64,000 nucleotides of DNA from JAUILA01 sp050289805 (GCA_050289805.1 JBNKGL010000001.1:124001-188000), one strand, 5' to 3'; positions 45,003 to 53,926 are shown, counted from the first letter of the stretch. The notes: generated by a model not told the origin, from the sequence alone. Made by a program: numbers and translations.

Positions 45003-46682
45003 TTAGGCAAGTTTTTTATAGCGGATTCGTTTGGGAACCAGATCACCCAGCCGGGCTTTCCGGTCTTCTTCATACTCGGTAAAATTTCCATCAAACCACT
45101 TTACCTGTGATTCGCCCTCGAATGCAAGAATGTGGGTGCACACACGATCGAGGAACCAACGGTCGTGGGAAATGATTACTGCACAGCCGCCAAAGTTTTC
45201 CAGCGCTTCTTCCAGGGCACGTAATGTATTTACATCAAGGTCATTCGTAGGTTCATCCAGCAGCAGGAGATTTGCTCCCTGCCGGAGTGCTATTGCAAGG
45301 TGAACACGGTTTCGCATACCCCCGGAAAGTTCCTTGATCTTTTTTTGCTGATCTGTACCATTGAAGTTGAATTTACTCACATAGGCACGGCTGTTCATTT
45401 GCTTGTCCCCCAGGTTGATCAATTCATTTCCTCCTGTAATGGCTTCCCAAACTGTGCTTTCCGGTTTCAAATCGTCATGTTCCTGGTCGACGTAAGCGAT
45501 CTTTACCGTAGGGCCCACTTCAAAAGTGCCTTTATCCGGCTGTTCCTGGCCAGTGATCATTTTGAAAAGTGTGGTCTTACCAGCACCATTGGGTCCGATA
45601 ATTCCTACTATGCCAGCTTTAGGCAAATGAAACTCGAGGTTTTCGTAAAGCAGCTTGTCCCCAAATGCCTTTGCGACATCATGGGCCTCAATTACCTTGT
45701 CTCCCAATCGGGGACCCGGCGGAATGAACAGTTCCAGTTTTTCTTCCTTCTCCCGCGATTCCTGACTTAGCAACTGGTCATATGCGTTGAGACGGGCTTT
45801 GGCTTTGGCATGACGACCTTTGGGAGACATCCTGGCCCATTCCAGTTCCCGTTGAAGCGTTTTCTGTCGCTTGCTTTCGGTTTTTTCTTCCTGTGCGAGG
45901 CGCTTTTGCTTTTGTTCAAGCCAGCTTGAGTAATTTCCTTTCCAGGGAATGCCCTCCCCACGATCCAGTTCAAGAATCCATCCCGCCACATTATCAAGAA
46001 AATAACGGTCGTGTGTTACGGCGATTACGGTACCCGGATATTGCTGGAGGTGGTGTTCGAGCCAGTGAACAGATTCTGCATCCAGGTGGTTGGTAGGTTC
46101 ATCCAGGAGAAGAACATCCGGTTGCTGTAAAAGTAATCGGCACAGGGCAACACGTCTTTTTTCACCTCCTGACAGGTATTCAATTTTCGCGTCGGCCGGA
46201 GGGGTGCGCAAGGCATCCATCGCCTTTTCAAGCCTTGTTTCGAGCTCCCAGGCATTTACCTGGTCAAGTTTTTCCTGAACCTTGGCTTGCTGGTCAATGA
46301 GATCATTCATTGCATCCGGATTTTCCAGTATCTCGGGTTCGGCGAACTTCAGGTTAATCTCTTCAAATTCCTTCAGGAGGTCGACTGTCTCCTTTACCCC
46401 TTCTTCAACTACTTCTTTTACAGTTTTCGTTGGATCAAGTTCGGGTTCCTGTTCAAGAAGTCCTACGGAATAGGTGCCGTCAAAGACTACTTCACCCCTG
46501 ATATCCTTATCGATGCCCGCGATAATACGGAGAAGGGAGGATTTACCTGATCCATTTAAACCGAGCACCCCGATTTTAGCCCCGTAAAAGAAGGATAGAT
46601 ATATGTTCTTTAAGACTGTTTTATTTGGTGGGTATACTTTTGATACACCTGCCATTGAAAAGATGATTTTCTCGTTCGCCAT
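45003..46682 (-). CDS. ettA: Energy-dependent translational throttle protein EttA (ABC-F)
   Basis: The 559-residue protein has two ABC-F nucleotide-binding domains. Walker A sequences are G-L-N-G-S-G-K-S (about 40) and G-P-N-G-A-G-K-T (about 365), and signatures L-S-G-G-E-K-R-R and L-S-G-G-M-R-N-R precede Walker B D-E-P-T-N. The linker P-t-I-M region (about 245-300) is arginine/lysine-rich and contacts the ribosomal E site in characterised EttA. Length and order fit EttA, which gates early elongation according to ATP/ADP ratio. It forms an operon with sixA. Confidence 0.95.
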   Translation of the reverse strand: MANEKIIFSMAGVSKVYPPNKTVLKNIYLSFFYGAKIGVLGLNGSGKSSLLRIIAGIDKDIRGEVVFDGTYSVGLLEQEPELDPTKTVKEVVEEGVKETVDLLKEFEEINLKFAEPEILENPDAMNDLIDQQAKVQEKLDQVNAWELETRLEKAMDALRTPPADAKIEYLSGGEKRRVALCRLLLQQPDVLLLDEPTNHLDAESVHWLEHHLQQYPGTVIAVTHDRYFLDNVAGWILELDRGEGIPWKGNYSSWLEQKQKRLAQEEKTESKRQKTLQRELEWARMSPKGRHAKAKARLNAYDQLLSQESREKEEKLELFIPPGPRLGDKVIEAHDVAKAFGDKLLYENLEFHLPKAGIVGIIGPNGAGKTTLFKMITGQEQPDKGTFEVGPTVKIAYVDQEHDDLKPESTVWEAITGGNELINLGDKQMNSRAYVSKFNFNGTDQQKKIKELSGGMRNRVHLAIALRQGANLLLLDEPTNDLDVNTLRALEEALENFGGCAVIISHDRWFLDRVCTHILAFEGESQVKWFDGNFTEYEEDRKARLGDLVPKRIRYKKLA

Positions 46683-46802
46683 GCGCTATTATTTGTTCGG
46701 AAATGTCAAAGTTATTCCTTGATAATCAAAGATATTGGAGAAGTTTTTAAAAAAACTCATTAAAAAGGTTACTTATATTAAACTTTTATAATCAATCGGG
46801 TG

Positions 46803-46814
46803 TTACCGCGGTAA
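46803..46814. promoter_or_regulatory. Palindrome between ettA and the DUF2795 gene
   Basis: TTACCGCGGTAA is a perfect 12-base palindrome in an AT-rich divergent region; it could be an operator. The function is unproven. Confidence 0.35.
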
Positions 46815-46869
46815 ATTATTGGAAACATCCTATTTTAACTGCGGGAAGGTAAAATAACTTGCGTAATAT

Positions 46870-46898
46870 TTGTTTTCTAGTTAATAATTATATTTTTG
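46870..46898 (+). promoter_or_regulatory. Promoter of the DUF2795 gene
   Basis: TTG (46870-46872), an 18-base spacer and TATTTTTG (46891-46898) fit the Bacteroidota consensus, 38 bases before the ATG. A strong GGAGG at 46925-46929 precedes that ATG. Confidence 0.75.
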
Positions 46899-46936
46899 CA
46901 GCAAAATTAAACAGGCATTAAACAGGAGGGTTTATT

Positions 46937-47158
46937 ATGTATTGGACACTTGAATTAGCATCATATCTCGAAGATGCGCCCTGGCCGGCAACGAAGGACG
47001 AATTGATCGATTATTCGATTCGTACAGGAGCTCCACTGGAAGTGGTAGAAAACCTTCAGGAACTCGAAGATGACGGACAGCCCTACGAAAATATTGAGGA
47101 GATCTGGCCGGATTATCCTACCAAGGAAGATTTCTTCTTTAATGAAGATGAATATTAA
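46937..47158 (+). CDS. Small DUF2795 domain protein
   Basis: The 73-residue acidic protein starts E-L-A-S-Y-L-E-D-A-P-W-P-A-T-K and ends Y-P-T-K-E-D-F-F-F-N-E-D-E-Y. This short sequence is highly conserved across Bacteroidota as DUF2795 and has no assigned biochemical activity. An unusually strong Shine-Dalgarno (GGAGG, 7 bases before ATG) and a consensus promoter indicate high expression. It is monocistronic, with a terminator at 47178-47207. Confidence 0.9.
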   Translation: MYWTLELASYLEDAPWPATKDELIDYSIRTGAPLEVVENLQELEDDGQPYENIEEIWPDYPTKEDFFFNEDEY

Positions 47159-47177
47159 CCTGCCCTAAAGCATGATG

Positions 47178-47207
47178 AAAGCTGGTCAGGACTGATCAGC
47201 TTTTTTT
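47178..47207 (+). terminator. Terminator of the DUF2795 gene, overlapping the ispD 3' end
   Basis: AAAGCTGGTCAG (47178-47189) pairs with CTGATCAGCTTT (47192-47203) with one G-U, the innermost pairs opening to form the loop, and seven T follow. The hairpin overlaps the last codons of ispD. Confidence 0.8.
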
Positions 47208-47881
47208 CTTTCCGCGAGTAACGCCCTGGCAATCACCAAATCTTCAGGCGTTGTTATCTTAATATTTTCATAGCTTCCCTCGAAAAGCGAAATTTTATGT
47301 CCGAGTCTTTCCGCCACACTGGCATCATCGGTTAGACTGGCATCTTCTTTTTGCCGGTAGGCATCTTTGATCAGGGAAATATCAAATGTCTGGGGAGTCT
47401 GGATCAACCGGTACCGGGAACGATCAACTGCTTTCGTTGTATCCTGATCGGTAATTCTGATGCTTTCTTTAAGTCGTACCGCAGCCACCGCACTTTTATG
47501 AACCCCGGCCAGGCGGAAAGATGCACCGATAATATCACTGGCAACCAGCGGACGAACACCGTCATGAATGGCGACCAGCCCGTTGCTATCCTCAATGCAT
47601 GAAAGTCCGTTCCTAACCGACTGAAATCGTGTTTCACCACCAGCAGTGAGCGTAATCCCCGGATGATAATTGAATTCATCGCAAAGTTTTTCCCATGTAC
47701 TGATTTCCGATTCAGGAAGAACAACAATAATCTCTATGGAAGGGGAATAATCCAGAAACGCGTTGATGGTATGTGCCAATACAGGCAGGCCATTCAGCAT
47801 CATAAACTGTTTTGGCGTTTCAGAATGCATCCTGGTGCCGCGTCCCCCGGCAACAATTATGGCATATTCTTTCCTGGACAT
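47186..47881 (-). CDS. ispD: 2-C-methyl-D-erythritol 4-phosphate cytidylyltransferase
   Basis: The 231-residue enzyme couples methylerythritol 4-phosphate to CTP in the non-mevalonate isoprenoid pathway. The nucleotide-binding start A-G-G-R-G-T-R-M, P-K-Q-F, V-A-I-H-D-G-V-R-P-L, Q-T-P-Q-T-F, and D-D-A-S are those of IspD. It is 29 bases behind queA, but a strong hairpin separates them. This implies that the organism uses the MEP pathway. Confidence 0.95.
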   Translation of the reverse strand: MSRKEYAIIVAGGRGTRMHSETPKQFMMLNGLPVLAHTINAFLDYSPSIEIIVVLPESEISTWEKLCDEFNYHPGITLTAGGETRFQSVRNGLSCIEDSNGLVAIHDGVRPLVASDIIGASFRLAGVHKSAVAAVRLKESIRITDQDTTKAVDRSRYRLIQTPQTFDISLIKDAYRQKEDASLTDDASVAERLGHKISLFEGSYENIKITTPEDLVIARALLAERKKADQS

Positions 47882-47885
47882 AATA

Positions 47886-47907
47886 AAAGGGCTCGTTTGA
47901 GCCCTTT
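47886..47907 (-). terminator. Hairpin between queA and ispD
   Basis: AAAGGGCTC (47886-47894) and GAGCCCTTT (47899-47907) form a perfect 9-base stem with a 4-base loop, located directly before the ispD start. Leftward a short TTTT follows. It may terminate or attenuate queA transcripts. Confidence 0.65.
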
Positions 47908-47910
47908 AAT

Positions 47911-48957
47911 TTAAATGATCAGCATGGCGTCCCCATAGGTGAGGAAGCGATATTTTTCTTTTTTTGCAATGTCATATGCTTTCATGATGAGGTCATAGCC
48001 TCCAAATGCACATGCCATCATCAATAGTGTTGATTCAGGCGCATGAAAGTTTGTGATCATGGCGGAGCAGATCTTGAACTCATACGGAGGGAAAATGAAC
48101 TTGTCGGTCCATCCTTCTTTTTCCTTCAGCCGCCCGCTTGCAGAAACGGCTGATTCCAGTGCCCGCATTGAGGTTGTACCCACAGCACAAACCTTTTTCT
48201 TCTCGTCAATCGCCCTGTTTACGATCTCAACGGTTTCAGGACCAACCCTGAAATTCTCGGAATCCATCTTATGTTTGGTAAGATCCTCAACATCTACAGG
48301 TCGGAAAGTACCAAGACCAATGTGAAGGGTGATGTCCGTTTTCTCAACGCCTTTTATCTCCAGCCTTTTCAGTAACTGCTCCGTGAAGTGCAGTCCTGCT
48401 GTAGGAGCGGCAACGGCACCCTTATGCTTTGCATAAATTGTCTGAAACCGTTCCCTGTCAGATTCTTCCGCCTGACGGTTGATGTACTTGGGGAGGGGCG
48501 TTTCTCCAAGGGCATCAATGGTCTTGTAGAATTCTTCATCCGTTCCGTCAAAAAGAAAACGAATCGTTCTTCCGCGTGATGTTGTGTTGTCGATCACCTC
48601 GGCAACCAGGTCGCCTTCTCCGAAATACAGTTTGTTACCAACACGGATTTTACGCGCGGGGTCGACAAGAACATCCCAAAGATGCATTTCCTCGTTCAGT
48701 TCGCGAAGCAGAAAAACCTCGATCTTGGCACCGGTTTTCTCCTTTCTGCCATATAAACGAGCAGGAAATACCCTGGTATTATTGGCAACCAGTACATCTC
48801 CTTCTTCGAAATAATTAACAATATCTTTAAAAACCTTGTGTTCAATCTCACCGGTGGCACGGTTAATAACCATTAGTCTGGATTCATCCCGATTTTCTGC
48901 CGGATACATGGCCATTAGTCCAGTCGGTAGATCAAACTTGAATTCTGATAACTTCAT
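47911..48957 (-). CDS. queA: S-adenosylmethionine:tRNA ribosyltransferase-isomerase
   Basis: The 348-residue protein makes epoxyqueuosine from 7-aminomethyl-7-deazaguanine in tRNA. F-D-L-P, Y-P-A-E-N-R-D-E-S-R-L-M-V, N-N-T-R-V-F-P-A-R-L-Y-G, A-A-P-T-A-G-L-H-F-T, H-I-G-L-G-T-F-R-P-V, and G-T-T-S-M-R-A-L-E-S are family hallmarks. The -7 element CAAAGTTA at 49007-49014 (leftward TAACTTTG) is a likely promoter. No other queuosine gene is in the window. Confidence 0.96.
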   Translation of the reverse strand: MKLSEFKFDLPTGLMAMYPAENRDESRLMVINRATGEIEHKVFKDIVNYFEEGDVLVANNTRVFPARLYGRKEKTGAKIEVFLLRELNEEMHLWDVLVDPARKIRVGNKLYFGEGDLVAEVIDNTTSRGRTIRFLFDGTDEEFYKTIDALGETPLPKYINRQAEESDRERFQTIYAKHKGAVAAPTAGLHFTEQLLKRLEIKGVEKTDITLHIGLGTFRPVDVEDLTKHKMDSENFRVGPETVEIVNRAIDEKKKVCAVGTTSMRALESAVSASGRLKEKEGWTDKFIFPPYEFKICSAMITNFHAPESTLLMMACAFGGYDLIMKAYDIAKKEKYRFLTYGDAMLII

Positions 48958-49006
48958 ACGTATAATTGTGGTAATTCAGGCAAGGATAATTTCTAAATTT
49001 AACTTG

Positions 49007-49014
49007 CAAAGTTA
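49007..49014 (-). promoter_or_regulatory. Likely queA -7 element
   Basis: Leftward TAACTTTG matches TAnnTTTG, about 50 bases before the queA start. No clear TTG at the right spacing was found. Confidence 0.45.
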
Positions 49015-49071
49015 TAGAATCCTTCTGACATATATAGCGTTCAGAAGAATTTGTTAAAGGTCGACATCCAT

Positions 49072-50334
49072 ATGGTAGTAATAACTCAGATATTGGAAAG
49101 CTTCAGATTTGCATGGAACGCTCTGCGTATGAATATCTTGCGCACGGTACTTTCTTTGCTTGGGGTTACCATTGGGATTTTTGCCATTATTTCTGTGCTT
49201 ACTATTGTAGATTCCCTTGAGAAGAACATTCGGCAAAGTCTGGATTTTCTGGGGAATGACATCATATATGTGAATAAATGGGAGTTTCTCCCGGATGCTG
49301 AAGGGGTATACAAGTGGTGGGAATTCATGCGGCGCCCGAATGTGAGTTATTTCGAATATAAAATGCTGGAAGAGAACCTTCAGAACAGTGCAGCCATCAG
49401 TATTTTTGCCGATCGTGGAGGTCATACTGTTAAAAACGGCAGCAATTCCATGGAAAGTGTAAACCTTACCGGGGCCAGCTATACCTACAAGGACACAAAG
49501 GAACTTGATATTGAAAAAGGGCGTTATTTCACCCCAACAGAAGCGGCGGCAGGACGAAATGTGGCAATCATAGGTTCTGAAATTGCGAAAACATTGTTTC
49601 CCGATAATCCATCTCCATTAGGTGAGGAGATGAAAGTCAAGAATATCAAATTTGTAGTAATCGGAGTCCTGAAATTTGAAGGAGAAAGTTTCCTGGGGAC
49701 TCCCAGTTCAGATGAAGTTTGTATTATACCATACGGATCATTTCGAAAGTTATATCAAACAGGAACCGGTTCATCCAATGAACTGGGATCCAACATTGCT
49801 GTCAAGGGATTTGACTCCGATATTGGCCTGATTGAACTGGAAAGCGAAGTGGTGGGTATGATGCGAAACCTGCGGGGATTAAAGCCGAAAGAAAAAAATA
49901 ACTTCGCCCTTAACAGGCCTGAAGCACTTGGTAAGGTGCTGGACGGATTATTCAATGTACTTAATTTGGCAGGTTGGGTTATTGGTGGTTTTTCAATTCT
50001 GATCGGAGGATTCGGAATTGCGAACATTATGTTCGTTTCTGTAAAGGAACGCACCAGTGTCATCGGCTTGCAAAAGTCACTTGGTGCGAAAAATTATTTT
50101 ATCCTCTTTCAATTTCTCTTTGAATCAATTTTCCTTTGCCTCATTGGCGGTGGAATGGGTCTTCTGCTGGTTTATTTTATTACACTGATACCTATGGGCA
50201 GCCTTGAGGTGACACTGTCCTTTTCCAATATCCTGCTGGGTCTCGGGGTTTCTACCGCTATTGGTACACTTTCAGGTATAATTCCTTCTGCTCAGGCAGC
50301 AAACCTGGATCCCGTAATCGCCATTCGAAGTTAA
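49072..50334 (+). CDS. MacB/FtsX-type ABC transporter permease
   Basis: ATG 49072 gives 420 residues; the frame extends seven codons to a TTG, judged less likely. The layout is one N-terminal TM (about 22-45), a MacB-like periplasmic domain (about 50-280), then three TMs (about 300-410). The segment V-K-E-R-T-S-V-I-G-L-Q-K-S-L-G-A precedes the first of these, and P-V-I-A-I-R-S closes the protein. No ATPase gene is adjacent. The substrate is unknown; MacB relatives move lipoproteins, peptides or antibiotics. Confidence 0.92.
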   Translation: MVVITQILESFRFAWNALRMNILRTVLSLLGVTIGIFAIISVLTIVDSLEKNIRQSLDFLGNDIIYVNKWEFLPDAEGVYKWWEFMRRPNVSYFEYKMLEENLQNSAAISIFADRGGHTVKNGSNSMESVNLTGASYTYKDTKELDIEKGRYFTPTEAAAGRNVAIIGSEIAKTLFPDNPSPLGEEMKVKNIKFVVIGVLKFEGESFLGTPSSDEVCIIPYGSFRKLYQTGTGSSNELGSNIAVKGFDSDIGLIELESEVVGMMRNLRGLKPKEKNNFALNRPEALGKVLDGLFNVLNLAGWVIGGFSILIGGFGIANIMFVSVKERTSVIGLQKSLGAKNYFILFQFLFESIFLCLIGGGMGLLLVYFITLIPMGSLEVTLSFSNILLGLGVSTAIGTLSGIIPSAQAANLDPVIAIRS

Positions 50335-50381
50335 AGGAATTTTTGCAGGCGACCCCCGCGCTGCCATTTTCAGGATGGAGT

Positions 50382-50662
50382 GCGACCACCCGCTCCGCCG
50401 GGGTCGATATCTTTATCGCGGTTTGCTCACTTATTTGACCCCCGTTTCACAGGGGTCGTATTGTTATATATTTTATTCAAACTCATAACAACTGTTGCGC
50501 AGGGATTTTGTACATATTGAAATTTTGCATGTGATGAAATAATTTCCGGAACCCATCGGCCGTCCCCTGTCATGGTTTGGGTATTGACCCATGCAAGGCG
50601 TGGGTCACATAAGTGAGACAGGATTGATTATTTTAGACGACCCCTGCGGAGCGGGTGGTCGC
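50382..50662. repeat. REP-doublet-like inverted repeat
   Basis: Two 25-base arms at 50382-50406 and 50638-50662 are reverse complements of each other at 24 of 25 positions, separated by 231 bases. They are much richer in G and C than the surroundings. There is no coding potential between them. Confidence 0.6.
50437..50457. repeat. Short hairpin inside the repeat
   Basis: Arms GACCCC (50437-50442) and GGGGTC (50452-50457) with a 9-base loop use the same core word as the long arms. Confidence 0.5.
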
Positions 50663-50688
50663 ATATGTTGAGAAGAGTTGCTCTATTT

Positions 50689-50720
50689 AAAAAAAGAGGC
50701 CGTCCTTCTGGGACAGCCTC
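50689..50720 (-). terminator. recA terminator
   Basis: Leftward GAGGCTGTCC and GGACGGCCTC form a 10-base stem with one G-U and a 5-base loop, then seven T. It begins 25 bases beyond the recA stop. Confidence 0.9.
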
Positions 50721-50744
50721 CTTTAGATTTTAAAACAAAATGAA

Positions 50745-51779
50745 TTAATTGGTCTCAGCAGCCGGAATTGGTTTCTCCAGGTCTTCACCTTTTATCTTCG
50801 CCTTAATTTTACCTTCAATCTCCTCCATGAGTTCAGGATTATCCTCAAGCAACGATTTTACCGCATCTCGTCCCTGACCAAGTTTATTATCCTCATAGCT
50901 GAACCATGATCCGGCTTTTTTAATGATCTCGAGTTCAACACCCAGGTCAATAATTTCACCAACCTTCGATATTCCCCTGCCATACATGATATCAAATTCC
51001 ACTACTTTAAAAGGTGGCGCTACTTTATTCTTCACAATCTTTACCCTTGTGCGGTTTCCTGTGATATCATTGGGTCCTTCCTTGATCTGTCCAATTCGAC
51101 GGATATCCAAACGTACGGAAGCGTAAAATTTGAGTGCATTACCACCTGTAGTAGTCTCAGGATTTCCAAACATGACCCCGATTTTTTCACGCAGCTGGTT
51201 AATGAAAATACAGGAACATCCTGTTTTATTGATAGTCCCGGTAAGTTTCCTCAGTGCCTGGGACATTAATCGCGCCTGAAGCCCCATTTTACTTTCACCC
51301 ATTTCCCCTTCGAGTTCGCCTTTCGGTACCAGAGCTGCAACTGAATCGATCACAATGATATCAATTGCTCCCGACCGGATAAGGTGCTCGGCGATTTCCA
51401 GCGCCTGCTCCCCGTTGTCGGGCTGGGAGATCAGCAGGTTCTCGGTGTCAATCCCCAGTTTCTCAGCATAAATTTTGTCAAATGCATGCTCTGCGTCGAT
51501 GAAGGCTGCCAATCCGCCTGCTCGTTGTGCTTCTGCGATGCAATGCATAGAAAGCGTTGTTTTTCCTGAGGATTCCGGTCCGTAAATCTCGACTACCCTG
51601 CCGCGCGGAATACCTCCAACGCCCAACGCTATGTCAAGTCCCAGGGATCCTGTGGATATTGCGGGTACATCCACCACGCGCTCGTCGGAAAGCCTCATCA
51701 CGGCACCCTTGCCATAGGTCTTTTCCAACTTGTCGATGGTTAACTGTAAAGCCTTTAGTTTTTCGTTCTTCTCGCTCAT
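50745..51779 (-). CDS. recA: Recombinase RecA
   Basis: The 344-residue protein catalyses homologous strand exchange and activates LexA-type cleavage. The sequence has Walker A G-P-E-S-S-G-K-T, F-I-D-A-E-H-A-F-D, the L1 region L-E-G-E-M-G-E-S-K-M-G-L-Q-A-R, L2 F-G-N-P-E-T-T-T-G-G, and an acidic C-terminal tail. It is monocistronic with its own terminator and shows no inserted domain. Confidence 0.98.
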   Translation of the reverse strand: MSEKNEKLKALQLTIDKLEKTYGKGAVMRLSDERVVDVPAISTGSLGLDIALGVGGIPRGRVVEIYGPESSGKTTLSMHCIAEAQRAGGLAAFIDAEHAFDKIYAEKLGIDTENLLISQPDNGEQALEIAEHLIRSGAIDIIVIDSVAALVPKGELEGEMGESKMGLQARLMSQALRKLTGTINKTGCSCIFINQLREKIGVMFGNPETTTGGNALKFYASVRLDIRRIGQIKEGPNDITGNRTRVKIVKNKVAPPFKVVEFDIMYGRGISKVGEIIDLGVELEIIKKAGSWFSYEDNKLGQGRDAVKSLLEDNPELMEEIEGKIKAKIKGEDLEKPIPAAETN

Positions 51780-51959
51780 CTGTTATTATCCGTTTCAGTT
51801 CAATTGCGGTGAAGTTACTAATTCCATCGCAGATTTAATTCAATATTTTGCTAAAAATATTAGGAAAATTTATTTGTCATGATTTTACCTCCGTTCAGCA
51901 CGTTCTGTATGCTCAAAATTCTTATAAATACCGGACAATACGTTTCCGCTTCCATCGTT

Positions 51960-51990
51960 TTGAGACCCCCGGAATAAATATGTATCTTCG
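51960..51990 (+). promoter_or_regulatory. Promoter of the aminopeptidase gene
   Basis: TTG (51960-51962), a 20-base spacer and TATCTTCG (51983-51990) match the Bacteroidota promoter with one mismatch in the -7 element. Confidence 0.55.
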
Positions 51991-52038
51991 TTTCTGTCGG
52001 TATTCGATTTACATCACCTGAATTTTATTTTTTTCGGA

Positions 52039-53064
52039 ATGGTAAAAAAAATTGCCCTCATTCTATTCATTCTCCTGATCATCATCATTGCCTGGAATTA
52101 CAAGTTGATTCGCTACGGCATTGAACAGGGTCGCGGACAGCTTTCCATTGTATGGAATGCGCGGGATGTAGCAGATGTGATGAGTGATCCGGCGGTTCCT
52201 GATTCCGTCAAAACAAAACTTGCCTACATCGCTGTGGTTCGTCAATACGCTATTGATTCTCTTGGGCTGAAGGACTCAGACAATTATACAACGCTCTATG
52301 ACCAGAAGGGGCAACCTGTTTTGTGGGTCGTTACCGGCACTAAACCGTTTGCATTTGAACCATATCAATGGGATTTTCCCGTGGTTGGCACAGTACCGTA
52401 TAAGGGATTTTTCAGGAAAGAACTTGCTACAGAAGAGATGAAGGCGGTGGCAGGTAAGGGGTACGATACCGGTGTGCGTACCGTCGGAGGCTGGTCGACC
52501 CTCGGCTGGTTTCGCGATCCCATACTCAGCGAAATGCTTTCCCGCAGTGATGGAGACCTGGCAAACCTCATTATTCACGAGCTGGTACATTCAACCATAT
52601 TTGTCAAGGACAGTGTTACGTTCAATGAAAACCTGGCTTCTTTTATTGCCGATAAGGGGGCGGTACTATTTCTTAAATCACATTTCGGTGATTCTTCTGC
52701 CCAGGTTCAGAATTACTACAGGGAACTGGCAGACGAGAAAAAATATGCGGATCATATCCTGTTGGGAGCGGATAAGCTCGACAGTCTGTATACGAATTTC
52801 AGCAACCTCGACTCCGCCACGCTGGCTGACCGAAAAAACGATCTTATCCATAAAGTCGTTGAATCTGTGGATACACTTAATTTATCATTTGCCTATGACA
52901 TTCGTTCACGCCTTGAGGCCCAATTCCCAAATAATACGTATTTTATGTCTTTTATAAGATACAGGGAGCGGCAGCAGGATCTGGACTCCTTATTTAATGA
53001 AAAATATAACGGTAATTTAAGGTATATGATTTCAGAACTTGTTCAGCAATATCCGTATCTCTGA
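52039..53064 (+). CDS. Membrane-anchored PF10023-type aminopeptidase
   Basis: The 341-residue protein has a single N-terminal membrane segment (about 5-20), then a periplasmic domain. H-E-L-V-H (180-184) with a downstream glutamate in N-E-N (about 197) forms a zinc HExxH-plus-Glu site. V-G-G-W-S-T-L-G-W-F-x-D-P-I-L before it is typical of the predicted aminopeptidase family PF10023. The natural substrate is not known. A DUF3108 gene follows after 5 bases. Confidence 0.88.
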   Translation: MVKKIALILFILLIIIIAWNYKLIRYGIEQGRGQLSIVWNARDVADVMSDPAVPDSVKTKLAYIAVVRQYAIDSLGLKDSDNYTTLYDQKGQPVLWVVTGTKPFAFEPYQWDFPVVGTVPYKGFFRKELATEEMKAVAGKGYDTGVRTVGGWSTLGWFRDPILSEMLSRSDGDLANLIIHELVHSTIFVKDSVTFNENLASFIADKGAVLFLKSHFGDSSAQVQNYYRELADEKKYADHILLGADKLDSLYTNFSNLDSATLADRKNDLIHKVVESVDTLNLSFAYDIRSRLEAQFPNNTYFMSFIRYRERQQDLDSLFNEKYNGNLRYMISELVQQYPYL

Positions 53065-53069
53065 TTATT

Positions 53070-53873
53070 ATGCGAAAGACCATTTTTTTGATTTTCCTTC
53101 TGCCATTGCTCGGTCTTCTTCCTGCCAAACAGCCCGAAGAAGAGAAACCACGGGAACACAAGATTACATTTGGTCTCGGCGAGGAGATAAACTATCGCAT
53201 TCACTACGGGTTTTTAAATGCTGCAGTTGCACGAATGGTGATCGAAAAGGACATCCATTTTGTGAACGGTCAACCCTGTATGAAGATTGATGTGTTTGGC
53301 GAATCGGTCGGAATGTTCGACCTGTTCAGTAATATTCGTGATAACTGGGGAACCTATTTCGATACGGCCAATGTTCGGCCAGCCCGATTTTACCGGGTGC
53401 TGCAGGAAGGAAAATACAGGAAAAATGAGATCGTAACGTTCGATCACTCCAAAGAGCTTGCCTTTACACGGGAATTTTCATTCAAACAGAACCGCTGGAA
53501 GCCCGTAGAACAGCACAAGATTCCAGCCAATGTTCAGGACCTTATAAGCGGTTATTATTACCTGCGCACGTTTGATTTTTCAAACCGCAAGGAAGGTGAG
53601 ATCATTACAATCAAAGCGTTTTTTGATAAGGAAATGTACGACTTTAAGATTCGCCTGGTAAGAAGGGAAGAAGTAAAAACAACCATTGGCCGAATACGAT
53701 CCATCGTTTTATCGCCGATCATGCCGGAGAACAGCCTCTTTGACGGTGAAAATTCAATTCAAATCTGGATTTCCGATGACCGCAATAAAGTTCCGCTCAA
53801 AATAAAGGCGAATATGTTCGTGGGTGCTGTTGAAGTGGATATTGAATCATTCAAGAGCGGACAGGTTAAGTAA
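53070..53873 (+). CDS. DUF3108 domain protein
   Basis: The 267-residue exported protein has a signal peptide (MRKTIFLIFLLPLLGLLP). The mature part has DUF3108 features: G-L-G-E-E-I-N-Y-R-I-H-Y-G early, D-x-W-G-T-Y-F-D-T, a repeated beta-strand pattern, and D-D-R-N-K-V-P-L-K-I near the C-terminus. Related proteins are predicted periplasmic beta-barrel or lipocalin-like domains. It shares the operon of the aminopeptidase. Confidence 0.87.
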   Translation: MRKTIFLIFLLPLLGLLPAKQPEEEKPREHKITFGLGEEINYRIHYGFLNAAVARMVIEKDIHFVNGQPCMKIDVFGESVGMFDLFSNIRDNWGTYFDTANVRPARFYRVLQEGKYRKNEIVTFDHSKELAFTREFSFKQNRWKPVEQHKIPANVQDLISGYYYLRTFDFSNRKEGEIITIKAFFDKEMYDFKIRLVRREEVKTTIGRIRSIVLSPIMPENSLFDGENSIQIWISDDRNKVPLKIKANMFVGAVEVDIESFKSGQVK

Positions 53874-53896
53874 TTGTTAAGATATTTTTACCTCCT

Positions 53897-53926
53897 TTGT
53901 ATTGAAACCAAAAGATAATAGCTTTA
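53897..53926 (+). promoter_or_regulatory. Promoter of the two-component operon
   Basis: TTG (53897-53899), a 19-base spacer and TAGCTTTA (53919-53926) fit the Bacteroidota consensus with one mismatch, 36 bases before the ATG. Confidence 0.55.

Larger units (their letters stand above)
50335..50744. other. 410-base GC-rich intergenic region with hairpins
   Basis: No open frame of note. The gap holds a 25-base imperfect inverted repeat (50382-50406 and 50638-50662), GACCCC...GGGGTC (50437-50457), a TGACCCATG...CGTGGGTCA hairpin (50585-50607), and the recA terminator (50689-50720). CGACCCC-type words recur several times in both orientations. Confidence 0.65.

Noticed and set aside
48958..49071. 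preQ1 riboswitch before queA
   Set aside because: No C-rich loop and A-rich tail arrangement was found in the leader; only a 7-base inverted repeat (49022-49028, 49041-49047) is present.
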